Of a DNA stretch of 64,000 bases, positions 50,983 through 59,032 are shown in pieces (the first letter of the stretch is position 1; each line of letters begins with the position of its first letter). The notes beneath the pieces were generated by a model. The model saw only the letters and a program-made list of their open reading frames with translations. It was not told the origin of the DNA and searched no databases. The translations under genes and the position numbers were made by a program. The DNA is taken from assembly GCF_004116465.1 (NCBI RefSeq), contig NZ_PDJV01000004.1:62001-126000 (forward strand), in the 5' to 3' direction. Origin of the DNA: Arcobacter sp. F2176 (GTDB taxonomy: Bacteria; Campylobacterota; Campylobacteria; Campylobacterales; Arcobacteraceae).

Positions 50983-51776
50983 TAAAAAACAAAATGAATT
51001 TTTCTGGCACATTTTATCCTGATGATAAAAAAGAGCTTTTAAAATATTTTGAAGTTTTTACTGCAAATGAAGAAAAAATCAAATTAGATATTAATCCAAG
51101 AGCTATTATTGTGCCCCATGCAGGATATGTTTATTCTGGAAGTGTTGCAAATGTAGCATATAATTTATCAAAAGATATAAAGTCAAAAAGAGTAATAGTT
51201 ATTGGTCCTTCCCATCGGTATTTTTTGCAAGGTGCCTCTATCTCGCAGTTTGACTCCTATGAAACACCTTTAGGTGATTTGCTTATTGATAAGGAGTTTG
51301 GCTCAAAGTTAATTGATAAATATGATTTTTTGCATTTTGATGAAGATGCTCATATGGAGCACTCAACTGAGACTCAAATACCTTTTATAAAAAACTATTT
51401 TGATGTAAAAGTTTTAGAAATAGTATATGGCAAAATTGATGCTAAAGAATTGTCTTTATTGGTATTAGAACTTTTAAAAGATAAAGATAACTTTTTAGTA
51501 ATAAGTACGGATTTAAGTCATTATTATACTTTGGATGAAGCAAATATTTTAGATGGAATTTGTATAGATGCTATTAAAAATCAAGATATAGAAAAATTGA
51601 CTAAGGATTGTGAAGCTTGTGGGAAAGAGGGTGTTAAAGCACTTTTACAAACAGCTAAAGTATCTGATTACAAAGTGAAGTTTTTAGATTATAAAACAAG
51701 TTATGAAATAACAAAGGACAAATCAAAAGTTGTAGGTTATGCTTCTTTTTTAGTAGGAGAGAGTATTGCTATTTAA
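50979..51776 (+). CDS. MEMO family protein (AmmeMemoRadiSam system B)
   Basis: A 265-residue MEMO-family protein of the dioxygenase-like fold. The metal-type residues appear as I-V-P-H-A-G-Y-V-Y-S-G (His near residue 46), the G-P-S-H-R segment (near 80), and A-H-M-E-H-S-T-E-T-Q-I-P-F near 125. In bacteria it always pairs with AMMECR1 and usually a radical SAM enzyme. It overlaps the AMMECR1 gene by four bases, so the two are translated together. The last 11 bases overlap the TTG start of the next gene. No reaction can be assigned. Confidence 0.88.
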   Translation: MIKNKMNFSGTFYPDDKKELLKYFEVFTANEEKIKLDINPRAIIVPHAGYVYSGSVANVAYNLSKDIKSKRVIVIGPSHRYFLQGASISQFDSYETPLGDLLIDKEFGSKLIDKYDFLHFDEDAHMEHSTETQIPFIKNYFDVKVLEIVYGKIDAKELSLLVLELLKDKDNFLVISTDLSHYYTLDEANILDGICIDAIKNQDIEKLTKDCEACGKEGVKALLQTAKVSDYKVKFLDYKTSYEITKDKSKVVGYASFLVGESIAI

Positions 51777-52470
51777 TTTGAAAAAATTTGTTTCATTTTT
51801 TTTAGAACCTTTTACTTTTGGATTTTTAGTATTATTATTAGCCTTTATATTTTTACTCTTTAATAGTTATAAAAAAGCAAAATCGATTTTGTTTGTAGGT
51901 TTGATTTTTCTATTTTTGATTTCAAATTCTTTGTTTTCTAATTTTTTAATATCACCTTTAGAAAATCAATATAAAGATCAAAAAAATATTGATATTTCAA
52001 AAGTAGAATATATTTTATTATTAGGTGGAGATTTTGAAGCAAGGGCTTATGAAGTACTAAAATTAAGTCTAAGATTAAAAGATGCCAAAATAATAACATC
52101 TGGTTACGCTGGTAAAAAATTGATATCTGATGCTTTATATGCAAAAAATGAGTTAATAAGTTTAGGAGTAAATGAAAATAGAATAATTATGCAAGATAAA
52201 CCTAAAGATACTATTGAAGAGGCTATTTCAATAAAAAAACTTATAAATGATAAACCTTTTATTTTAGTAACCAGTGCTTATCATATGCCAAGGGCTATGA
52301 AGATATTTCAAAAACAAGGCTTAAATCCAATAGCAATGTCCACTGACTTTACTTCAAAAAAACAGAAATCAAATAGTTATTTGAGTATAAAAGAATTAAA
52401 AAAAGTTACTATGGCCATTCATGAATACATTGGGCTTGCTTGGATAAAGATAAAAGAGATTTTTAATTAA
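51766..52470 (+). CDS. YdcF/SanA-type DUF218 membrane protein
   Basis: A 234-residue protein with two N-terminal transmembrane helices (about 8-27 and 32-52) and a periplasmic DUF218 domain: Y-I-L-L-L-G-G-D (near 84), T-S-G-Y-A (near 108), and T-S-A-Y-H-M-P-R (near 177), as in ElyC/SanA/YdcF. These proteins affect envelope biogenesis and vancomycin tolerance in enterobacteria. The start TTG at 51766 is preceded by AGGAG at seven bases; no ATG is available in this part. It overlaps the MEMO gene by 11 bases, so it may be cotranscribed with it. Confidence 0.82.
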   Translation: MLFNLKKFVSFFLEPFTFGFLVLLLAFIFLLFNSYKKAKSILFVGLIFLFLISNSLFSNFLISPLENQYKDQKNIDISKVEYILLLGGDFEARAYEVLKLSLRLKDAKIITSGYAGKKLISDALYAKNELISLGVNENRIIMQDKPKDTIEEAISIKKLINDKPFILVTSAYHMPRAMKIFQKQGLNPIAMSTDFTSKKQKSNSYLSIKELKKVTMAIHEYIGLAWIKIKEIFN

Positions 52471-52511
52471 ATAATTTTGGTATAATAAATATAAATTAAT
52501 AAAGAGACGGA

Positions 52512-53360
52512 ATGACTAAATTAAATGAAAAAATAGAACTTGGAGTAATAAATACTCTAAAAGTAAATAGATTAACAGAACCTGGAATATATTTAGAAGC
52601 TTTAGATGAAGAAGTTGTACTATTACCAAATGCGTATATAAGAAGTTATATGGAAATAGGGTCTTTAGTAGATGTATTTATATATACAGATTCAGAAGAT
52701 AGATTAGTAGCAACTACATTAAAACCATATGCAATGAAGAATGAATATGCTTGCTTAGAAGTTGTAGATACTGCTAGATTTGGAGCTTTTGTTGACATTG
52801 GACTTCCAAAAGATTTACTTGTCCCTATAAATAGACAAACTTCAACTTACAATGTTGGAGCTAGAAAAGTTTTAAAAATAATTGAAGATGAAAAAACACA
52901 AAGATTAATTGCAACAGAAAAATTCACTAAATTTTTATCAAAAGATATAATTGGCTTAGAAAAAAATGATGAGGTAATGATTCTTTTATATTCAAAAACA
53001 CCATTAGGTTATAAAGTAATAGTAAATAATTTATATGAGGGAATGATTTTTCACACAGAGATTTTTGAAAATATCAATGTGGGTGATTTAAAAAAAGCCT
53101 ATATAAAAAATATAAGAGATGATGGTAAACTTGATTTATCCTTACAAAAAATAGGTCAAAAAAAGTCTGGAGATAATTCCCAAAAAGTTTTAGAAGTTTT
53201 AAAAGAAAATAATGGAAAAATGAACTTTACATATAAAAGTGAAGCTGAAGATATTATGAAAGTGTTTGCTATGAGCAAAAAAGCTTTTAAAACAGCACTT
53301 ACTCAGTTGATATCAAAAGAAAAAATTAAATTAGAAGATAGTTATATACAGGTGAAATAA
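52512..53360 (+). CDS. CvfB-like S1 RNA-binding protein
   Basis: A 282-residue protein with an array of S1-type OB domains, a pattern of CvfB/YitL. Recognisable parts: G-I-Y-L-E-A-L near 24, D-T-A-R-F-G-A-F-V-D-I-G-L-P-K-D-L-L-V-P (S1 core, near 86-105), E-G-M-I-F-H-T-E-I-F (near 176), K-L-D-L-S-L-Q (near 206), and a C-terminal winged helix (about 218-282: M-S-K-K-A-F-K-T-A-L-T-Q-L). It probably binds RNA. It stands 41 bases after the YdcF-like gene and 88 bases before tpx; its own promoter is possible. Function in this phylum is not known. Confidence 0.82.
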   Translation: MTKLNEKIELGVINTLKVNRLTEPGIYLEALDEEVVLLPNAYIRSYMEIGSLVDVFIYTDSEDRLVATTLKPYAMKNEYACLEVVDTARFGAFVDIGLPKDLLVPINRQTSTYNVGARKVLKIIEDEKTQRLIATEKFTKFLSKDIIGLEKNDEVMILLYSKTPLGYKVIVNNLYEGMIFHTEIFENINVGDLKKAYIKNIRDDGKLDLSLQKIGQKKSGDNSQKVLEVLKENNGKMNFTYKSEAEDIMKVFAMSKKAFKTALTQLISKEKIKLEDSYIQVK

Positions 53361-53448
53361 AAAATTAAATTGGATTTGGAAAATCTAATTAAGATAATTT
53401 TTATCCTAATTAAATATAATTACATCAAAAATTTAAAGAAGGATTAAT

Positions 53449-53973
53449 ATGGCAACAACAAAATTACAAGGTAATACAATAAATTTGTTAGGTAATGAAG
53501 TAAATGTTGGAGATAAAGCTCCAGTTGTTAATGTTGTTGGACAAGATTTAAAAGACATTGAAGTTGGTAATAAAGCACAAATTATAATCATTGTTCCATC
53601 ACTAGATACTCCTGTGTGTGCAGCAGAAACTAGAAAATTTAATGAAGAAGCTGTAAAAACTGAAGCAGAAGCTATAGTTGTGTCAATGGATTTACCATTT
53701 GCAATGGGAAGATTTTGTACAACTGAAGGAATTGAAAACTTAAAAGTTGCATCTGATTTTAGAAACAAAGATTTGGCAAATGCTTATGGTGTATTAATAG
53801 GTGATGGTCCATTAGCTGGAATTACATGTAGAGCGGTATTTGTGATCGATGCAAATGGAATTGTAAGATATAAAGAAATTTGTGAAGATATAAGTGATGA
53901 ACCAAATTATGATGCAGCACTTAATGCTGTAAAAGAAGTAACAGAAACTTCTTGTTGTGGAACTTGTCATTAA
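53449..53973 (+). CDS. tpx: Thiol peroxidase with a cysteine-rich tail
   Basis: A 174-residue atypical 2-Cys peroxiredoxin of the Tpx family. The peroxidatic Cys57 lies in D-T-P-V-C-A-A-E-T, and the resolving Cys90 in G-R-F-C-T-T-E-G; both are at family positions. It reduces H2O2 and organic peroxides using thioredoxin. Beyond the usual end it has S-C-C-G-T-C-H (residues 168-174), with three extra cysteines and a terminal His, and additional cysteines at 127 and 145. AAGGA lies eight bases before the ATG. It is a single gene. Confidence 0.93.
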   Translation: MATTKLQGNTINLLGNEVNVGDKAPVVNVVGQDLKDIEVGNKAQIIIIVPSLDTPVCAAETRKFNEEAVKTEAEAIVVSMDLPFAMGRFCTTEGIENLKVASDFRNKDLANAYGVLIGDGPLAGITCRAVFVIDANGIVRYKEICEDISDEPNYDAALNAVKEVTETSCCGTCH

Positions 53974-53998
53974 TCAATGATTTAAGTTAAAAAAACTT

Positions 53999-54032
53999 AT
54001 ACAATCTCTTAATTAATCTTAGGAGATTGTAT
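53999..54032 (+). promoter_or_regulatory. Hairpin covering the nnrS ribosome-binding site
   Basis: ATACAATCTC (53999-54008) pairs perfectly with GAGATTGTAT (54023-54032) over a 14-base loop. The right arm includes most of the AGGAG Shine-Dalgarno (54021-54025) eight bases before the nnrS ATG. No T tract follows, so it is not a usual terminator of tpx. It could limit translation until unfolded. Confidence 0.5.
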
Positions 54033-54033
54033 T

Positions 54034-55224
54034 ATGAAAAACTGGTATAACAAATTTATATCTCAACCTCATCAACCTTTTTTTACAAGTGGTATTCTTT
54101 TTTTACTACTTTTTATTTTAACTATTTTTTTAAACTATTCAAATCTTGTTACTATTAAAGTACCTTTATTAGTATTTCATGCATATTCTTTACTTTTTGT
54201 AGTATTTATACAACTATTTTTAGGCTTTTTATTTGTTGTATTTCCAAAATTTTTAGTGCAAGCAGACATTAAAAAAGAAGTTTATTCAAAACAAGCAATT
54301 TTATATTTTATTGGTTCTTTAATATTTTTTATATCAATATTTACAAGTGAAGTTTTAAATATATTTTCAATATTTTTTCTATTTTGTGTTCAATTGAGTA
54401 GTTTCAAAATTTTATACAATATTCATATAAAATCAACTGTAAAAATTAAGAAAGATACTTTATGGGTACTTATATCATTTGCTTGTGGACTTATTGCAAA
54501 TTTACTATTTATTTTTTCTTTTATTCCTTCAAATTATGCAGAATTTTTGAGACAACTATCTATAAATAGTGGATTTTATCTTTTTATATTTATGTTGATT
54601 TTTGCTATTGCACAAAGAATGGTGCCTTTTTTTTCTTCAGCTAAAATTGAAGGATATGTAATAAATAAGTCAAAATATATTTTGGAAACAGTGTTTGTTC
54701 TTTTAGTTTTAAAAGTAATTATTTTAACTTTTTTACCAAGTACTTATAATCTAATCAGTGATATTCCTCTTTTTATAATATTTACAAAAGAATTAATAAA
54801 ATGGAAAATATCACTCAAAAAAGTAAGTTCTATTATGTGGATTTTGTATATTTCTTTATATTGGATTCCAATTGGATTTTTTCTTTCAAGTATTCAATCA
54901 CTAATAAATATTTTTGATAGTTCAATTGTTTTTGAACAAAGTATTATTCATATATTTGCTTTAGGATATTTTTGTACTATTTTATTAGGATTTGGAACAA
55001 GAGTTACTTTAGGACATTCTGGATCTATTCCTACCGCCAATAGATTTACAGTTATTTTATATCTTATTTTTCAAGTAGTTGTATTATTGCGACTATTTGC
55101 AGCATATAGTATAAATTTTGATTTTGATTATTTATTTTTTATAAACCTAAGTGCTTTATTATTTTTAATTGTCTTTATTTTATGGTCATCAAAATATATT
55201 GTAATACTTCTAAAAGGAAAATAG
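54034..55224 (+). CDS. nnrS: NnrS-like heme/copper membrane protein
   Basis: A 396-residue integral membrane protein with about twelve helices, matching NnrS: the N-terminal Q-P-H-Q-P-F-F-T-S-G (residues 10-19), an H-A-Y segment (near 49) and a C-terminal G-F-G-T-R-V-T-L-G-H-S-G (near 318-329). NnrS is linked to nitric oxide tolerance or denitrification in several Proteobacteria. The ribosome-binding site lies in a hairpin (53999-54032). It is followed after 69 bases by msrP. No NO reductase genes are in the window, so the link to NO here is by family only. Confidence 0.85.
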   Translation: MKNWYNKFISQPHQPFFTSGILFLLLFILTIFLNYSNLVTIKVPLLVFHAYSLLFVVFIQLFLGFLFVVFPKFLVQADIKKEVYSKQAILYFIGSLIFFISIFTSEVLNIFSIFFLFCVQLSSFKILYNIHIKSTVKIKKDTLWVLISFACGLIANLLFIFSFIPSNYAEFLRQLSINSGFYLFIFMLIFAIAQRMVPFFSSAKIEGYVINKSKYILETVFVLLVLKVIILTFLPSTYNLISDIPLFIIFTKELIKWKISLKKVSSIMWILYISLYWIPIGFFLSSIQSLINIFDSSIVFEQSIIHIFALGYFCTILLGFGTRVTLGHSGSIPTANRFTVILYLIFQVVVLLRLFAAYSINFDFDYLFFINLSALLFLIVFILWSSKYIVILLKGK

Positions 55225-55293
55225 TAATTTTTTAAACTACACATTTTCTTAACATATTTAAAATAAAATAAAAAATGAAATAAAGGATATGTT

Positions 55294-56235
55294 ATGAAAA
55301 TAAATGAAAATGAAATAACTCCAAAAGAACTATTTGAAGATAGAAGAAAGTTTTTAAAACTAGGTGCTGCCTCAGTAGTAGCTAGTTCAACTTTGATGGA
55401 ACTAATGGCAAAAGAGAATTTGCCAACACCAAATTTAACTTATAAAAAAGATATAAATGCAAATAATCTAAAACTAAATAGTTTTGAACAAATTACTTCT
55501 TATAATAATTTCTATGAATTTACCACTTCCAAAAAAGATGTAAAGTTCATGGCTCATACTTTGAAACCAAATCCTTGGACTATAGAGATTGATGGACTTG
55601 TTGAAAAACCATTTACAATTGATATAAAAGATTTGATTAGTTCAAATCCTTTGGAAGAGAGAATTTATAGATTTAGATGTGTTGAGGGCTGGTCGATGGT
55701 TGTTCCATGGATTGGTTTTGAACTTGCTAAATTCATAAAAAAATGTAAACCTTTAAATGATGCAAAATATGTAAGGTTTGAAACTAAATATGACCAAGAG
55801 ATGTTCCCTGACCAAGAAAGGAGTGTTGTTTTTGCAAATATTAAAAACTATCCTTATGTGGAAGGTCTTAGAATGGATGAAGCAATGAATCCTCTTACTT
55901 TATTAGCTGTTGGTCTTTATGGGAAAACTTTAGAGAATCAAAATGGAGCACCATTAAGATTGGTTGTACCTTGGAAATATGGATTTAAATCAATAAAATC
56001 AATTGCAAAAATATCATTTGTAAAAGAACAGCCCTTAAATACATGGCAAGATATAGCATCAAATGAGTATGGCTTTTATGCAAATGTAAATCCCAAAGTT
56101 GACCATCCAAGATGGAGTCAAGCAAGGGAGAGAGTTTTGGGTAAATTTTTAAAACAAGATACTTTGATGTTTAATGGTTATGAAAAAGAAGTTGCTTATA
56201 TGTATAAAGGAATGGATTTAAGAAAGAACTTTTAA
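55294..56235 (+). CDS. msrP: Protein-methionine-sulfoxide reductase, molybdoenzyme subunit MsrP
   Basis: A 313-residue periplasmic molybdoenzyme repairing oxidised methionine residues in envelope proteins. It has a twin-arginine signal with D-R-R-K-F-L-K-L-G (Arg17-Arg18). The molybdenum-binding Cys is in R-C-V-E-G-W, and W-S-M-V-V-P-W-I-G follows. The C-terminal half has the typical [10 protein letters not shown] and [15 protein letters not shown] blocks. AAGGA lies seven bases before the ATG. It is coupled to msrQ by a one-base overlap. Reducing power should come from the quinone pool via MsrQ. Confidence 0.94.
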   Translation: MKINENEITPKELFEDRRKFLKLGAASVVASSTLMELMAKENLPTPNLTYKKDINANNLKLNSFEQITSYNNFYEFTTSKKDVKFMAHTLKPNPWTIEIDGLVEKPFTIDIKDLISSNPLEERIYRFRCVEGWSMVVPWIGFELAKFIKKCKPLNDAKYVRFETKYDQEMFPDQERSVVFANIKNYPYVEGLRMDEAMNPLTLLAVGLYGKTLENQNGAPLRLVVPWKYGFKSIKSIAKISFVKEQPLNTWQDIASNEYGFYANVNPKVDHPRWSQARERVLGKFLKQDTLMFNGYEKEVAYMYKGMDLRKNF

Positions 56236-56777
56236 TGAAAGTAATTATTTTTATACTATTAATTTTACCATCATTTATTTTGGGATATGAAGTCTTTATT
56301 GTACAAGATCTTATAGACCCCATAAAATATATCTATACTGTAACAGGTGCAATTGCAATGGTCTTGCTATTTTTTTCAATAACTATTTCGCTTATAAGAA
56401 AAAAAGTAAATCTAATCTCTTATAGGAAAATGATAGGGCTTTTTGGTTTTTATTATGTATTTTTGCATTTTTTAAATTTTGTAATTTTGGATATGGAAGT
56501 TGATTTTGCAAAAGTGATAAATGAGACTTTAGAAAAACCATTTATTTATCTAGGAATGATATCTTTTGTTCTTTTAATATTTATGGCTCTTACATCATTT
56601 GGAAAGCTTTTTAAACTATATTTTAAATATCATAAAGTCATATATATAGTGTTAATACTTTCTACCATACATTTTGTTATGGCTCAAAAAGCTTTATCTA
56701 TTCCTCAGATGGGATATTTACTGATTATGATTATAATTGGATTTTTAAAATTAAAACAAAGAGTAAAGTTAAATTAA
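56235..56777 (+). CDS. msrQ: MsrQ heme-binding membrane subunit
   Basis: A 180-residue membrane protein with about five or six helices, the YedZ/MsrQ cytochrome that passes electrons from the quinone pool to MsrP. Heme-ligand-type His residues are in V-F-L-H-F-L-N, Y-H-K-V-I-Y and S-T-I-H-F-V. The shared base with msrP and the order are standard. The last nine bases overlap the end of the convergent GMC gene. Confidence 0.9.
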   Translation: MKVIIFILLILPSFILGYEVFIVQDLIDPIKYIYTVTGAIAMVLLFFSITISLIRKKVNLISYRKMIGLFGFYYVFLHFLNFVILDMEVDFAKVINETLEKPFIYLGMISFVLLIFMALTSFGKLFKLYFKYHKVIYIVLILSTIHFVMAQKALSIPQMGYLLIMIIIGFLKLKQRVKLN

Positions 56778-58430
56778 CTTACTCTTTTTAATATAATCAG
56801 CCACTCTAAATGAGTTTGCATATATTGTCCAAGTATAAGGAACACTTCCTCCTGTTGGCATAAAACTTCCATCTGTGACAAAAAGGTTTTCTATGTCATG
56901 GCTTTGGCAATATTTGTTTAAGACAGATTTTTTTGGGTCATTACCAAATCTACATCCACCAGCTTGTAAGTTAGCAGAGGGAAGTGGTGAAATATCACTT
57001 TTAATATCACTAGCTCCCATTTGTTTTAAAACAACTATTGCTTTTTGTGCTAAAAAATTACCAACTTTTACATCTTGTGGATGGGCTCCAATTCTAATTG
57101 TTGCAACGGGAACTCCATATTTATCTTTGTATTTTTCATCAATACTTACAAAACAATTATCATTTGGCATCCAGTCTGTAAAAACTTCAAAATTTAGTAT
57201 TCTTGATTTTGTAAAGTTTTTGTATATCTTATCTTGTAATTCTTCTCCAAATAAAAGATTTCCATTGTCATCAGACTTTAATCTTAGTGCTTTTCGTATA
57301 GGATTTGCATGGTCAAATAAGAAATCTATAGTTCCACCTTTAAACTCTTTTGTAAAATACCAATCTTGAAGACCTCTATTCACAAAAAAACCAGTTTCAA
57401 ATAACTTATCTTTTTTTAATATTTTTGTATCAATGATAGCACTACCTTGTCCACCACCTGTAAAAAGCATATTTTTACCAACTTGTCCAGATGAGTTTGC
57501 TAAACCATTTGGAAAATCACTATTTTTTGAGTTTAAAAGAAGTCTTGAACTCTCAACTGCTTGAGTTGCTACAACAAAAAGTTTTGCTTCAACTGTTTTT
57601 TCTATCTTTTCTTTTGTGTAATATACAGCTTTTTCGATTTTTTTATTTTTATTTGTAAGAAGTTTAAAGACAAAGGCATTTGGTATTATTGTAATATCTG
57701 TATTATTTAAAATAGGTTGTATTAAAGAGGCTCTTGAACTTCCTTTTGCTCCACTTGAACAATTGTACGAACCACAATAGTTCGAATAATAACAGGCATT
57801 TCTTTTATCTTTATTTTGTGAGATAATTGCTCGTGGAACTTTATATGATACATAATCTAGTTTTTCACAGGCTTTATCTATTAAATCAACTATTGGGTGT
57901 TCTTTTAATCTTGGATATGCATAGTTTTTACTACTTCGGGGCTCCGCATGTTCGTATTTTGTATATTCCCCTGATACTCCAATGACTTTTTCGACCATAT
58001 CATAATAGGGTTCCAACTCATCATAAGAGATTGGCCAATCAACAACATTGGCACCTTTATATTTGCCAAAAGTTGATTTTAATTTAAAATCTTTTGGCTT
58101 AAGTCTATGAAAATATCCACTCATAAAATTTGATGAACCACCTAATATATTCCCATTCCAAAAACTCCAACCAGTTTCATATGTAGGAAATTTATACCAT
58201 TTGCCATCGATTTTTTCTTCTATTACATGGTATTCATCTTTTAGGTTTGGAGTAAATATATCTCTTCTTGAATAGGCTATTTCATCTTTTGAAAAGTCCT
58301 TTTCTGTGTATATATCACCTTTTTCTAAGATTAATACTTTTTTGCCTTCTTTTGCAAGGGTATAAGCTATTGGTCCAGCACCAGCTCCACTTCCTATAAT
58401 ACATACATCATATATCAATTTTTGCTCCAT
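56769..58430 (-). CDS. GMC family oxidoreductase, FAD-dependent
   Basis: A 553-residue flavoprotein of the glucose-methanol-choline family. The ADP-binding motif G-S-G-A-G-A-G is at residues 12-18, E-K-G near 36, the family block G-G-S-S-N-F near 100, and the C-terminal T-G-G-S-V-P-Y-T-W-T near 525, with the H-P-Q-D of the active-site end near 470. With the adjacent small subunit it forms a gluconate-2-dehydrogenase/fructose-dehydrogenase-type enzyme that oxidises an alcohol or sugar. A cytochrome c subunit, usually third, is absent here. The gene overlaps the small subunit by 23 bases. The substrate is unknown. Confidence 0.83.
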   Translation of the reverse strand: MEQKLIYDVCIIGSGAGAGPIAYTLAKEGKKVLILEKGDIYTEKDFSKDEIAYSRRDIFTPNLKDEYHVIEEKIDGKWYKFPTYETGWSFWNGNILGGSSNFMSGYFHRLKPKDFKLKSTFGKYKGANVVDWPISYDELEPYYDMVEKVIGVSGEYTKYEHAEPRSSKNYAYPRLKEHPIVDLIDKACEKLDYVSYKVPRAIISQNKDKRNACYYSNYCGSYNCSSGAKGSSRASLIQPILNNTDITIIPNAFVFKLLTNKNKKIEKAVYYTKEKIEKTVEAKLFVVATQAVESSRLLLNSKNSDFPNGLANSSGQVGKNMLFTGGGQGSAIIDTKILKKDKLFETGFFVNRGLQDWYFTKEFKGGTIDFLFDHANPIRKALRLKSDDNGNLLFGEELQDKIYKNFTKSRILNFEVFTDWMPNDNCFVSIDEKYKDKYGVPVATIRIGAHPQDVKVGNFLAQKAIVVLKQMGASDIKSDISPLPSANLQAGGCRFGNDPKKSVLNKYCQSHDIENLFVTDGSFMPTGGSVPYTWTIYANSFRVADYIKKSKLI

Positions 58431-58902
58431 ATTTTCTTTTTGGTCTTGGAATTCCAGGCTTATGACTTAATGCCATCCACCCTGATTGAAATTTATTCCC
58501 ACCATAAATTGGGTCACTTAGCATGGCTTCAATTCCATAATAAACTAAAATATTAATCCATGAGTTTCCATATTCACTTGAATTTGCTTGTTTTATGATT
58601 TCTAGTTTTTCTTCTTTTGTTGCTTTAAAGAATTCTGGAAAAGTCTCTTTGAAAACTTGAGCTGCATTTAAAATAAGTTCTAAATCATCTTTATCAAAAC
58701 TATAGTGGTCGATATTTTGTTTTAGATATGTAACACTACCAAACTCTTTTGCACTAGGCATTTTTGAAGTTTTTGGTAGAAGTATATTTTGTACTTCTAA
58801 AATAGTTGTCCAAATTTTATCATCAACATCTTTTGCCATCATGTAACTATTTACAATAATAGGTGTAAGGGAGCTTAGTTTTATAAATGTTCTTCTTTTC
58901 AT
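58408..58902 (-). CDS. Small Tat-exported subunit of GMC dehydrogenase (gluconate 2-dehydrogenase subunit 3-like)
   Basis: A 164-residue protein with a twin-arginine leader M-K-R-R-T-F-I-K-L-S-S (Arg3-Arg4). The rest is helical, with P-I-Y-G-G-N (near 137) and G-W-M-A-L (near 146) near the end, fitting the subunit 3 family. Such small subunits carry the flavoprotein partner across the inner membrane by hitchhiking, since the large GMC protein has no signal of its own. It comes just before the GMC gene, and the two overlap by 23 bases. No cytochrome subunit is next to them. Confidence 0.82.
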   Translation of the reverse strand: MKRRTFIKLSSLTPIIVNSYMMAKDVDDKIWTTILEVQNILLPKTSKMPSAKEFGSVTYLKQNIDHYSFDKDDLELILNAAQVFKETFPEFFKATKEEKLEIIKQANSSEYGNSWINILVYYGIEAMLSDPIYGGNKFQSGWMALSHKPGIPRPKRKYGAKIDI

Positions 58903-59032
58903 AGTTTTATCTTATATAAATTTTGTAAATCTTTTGTGTAGTAATTATTATATCATAGCTTTAATTTTTACTATTTAATAAAGCACTTTATGATACTATT
59001 CGCAAATGACAAATAAAATGAATATATACTAA

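Noticed and set aside
51938-52144. Minus-strand open frame within the YdcF-like gene
   Set aside because: Shadow of the AT-rich coding frame on the other strand; no start context and Leu/Ile-rich sequence.
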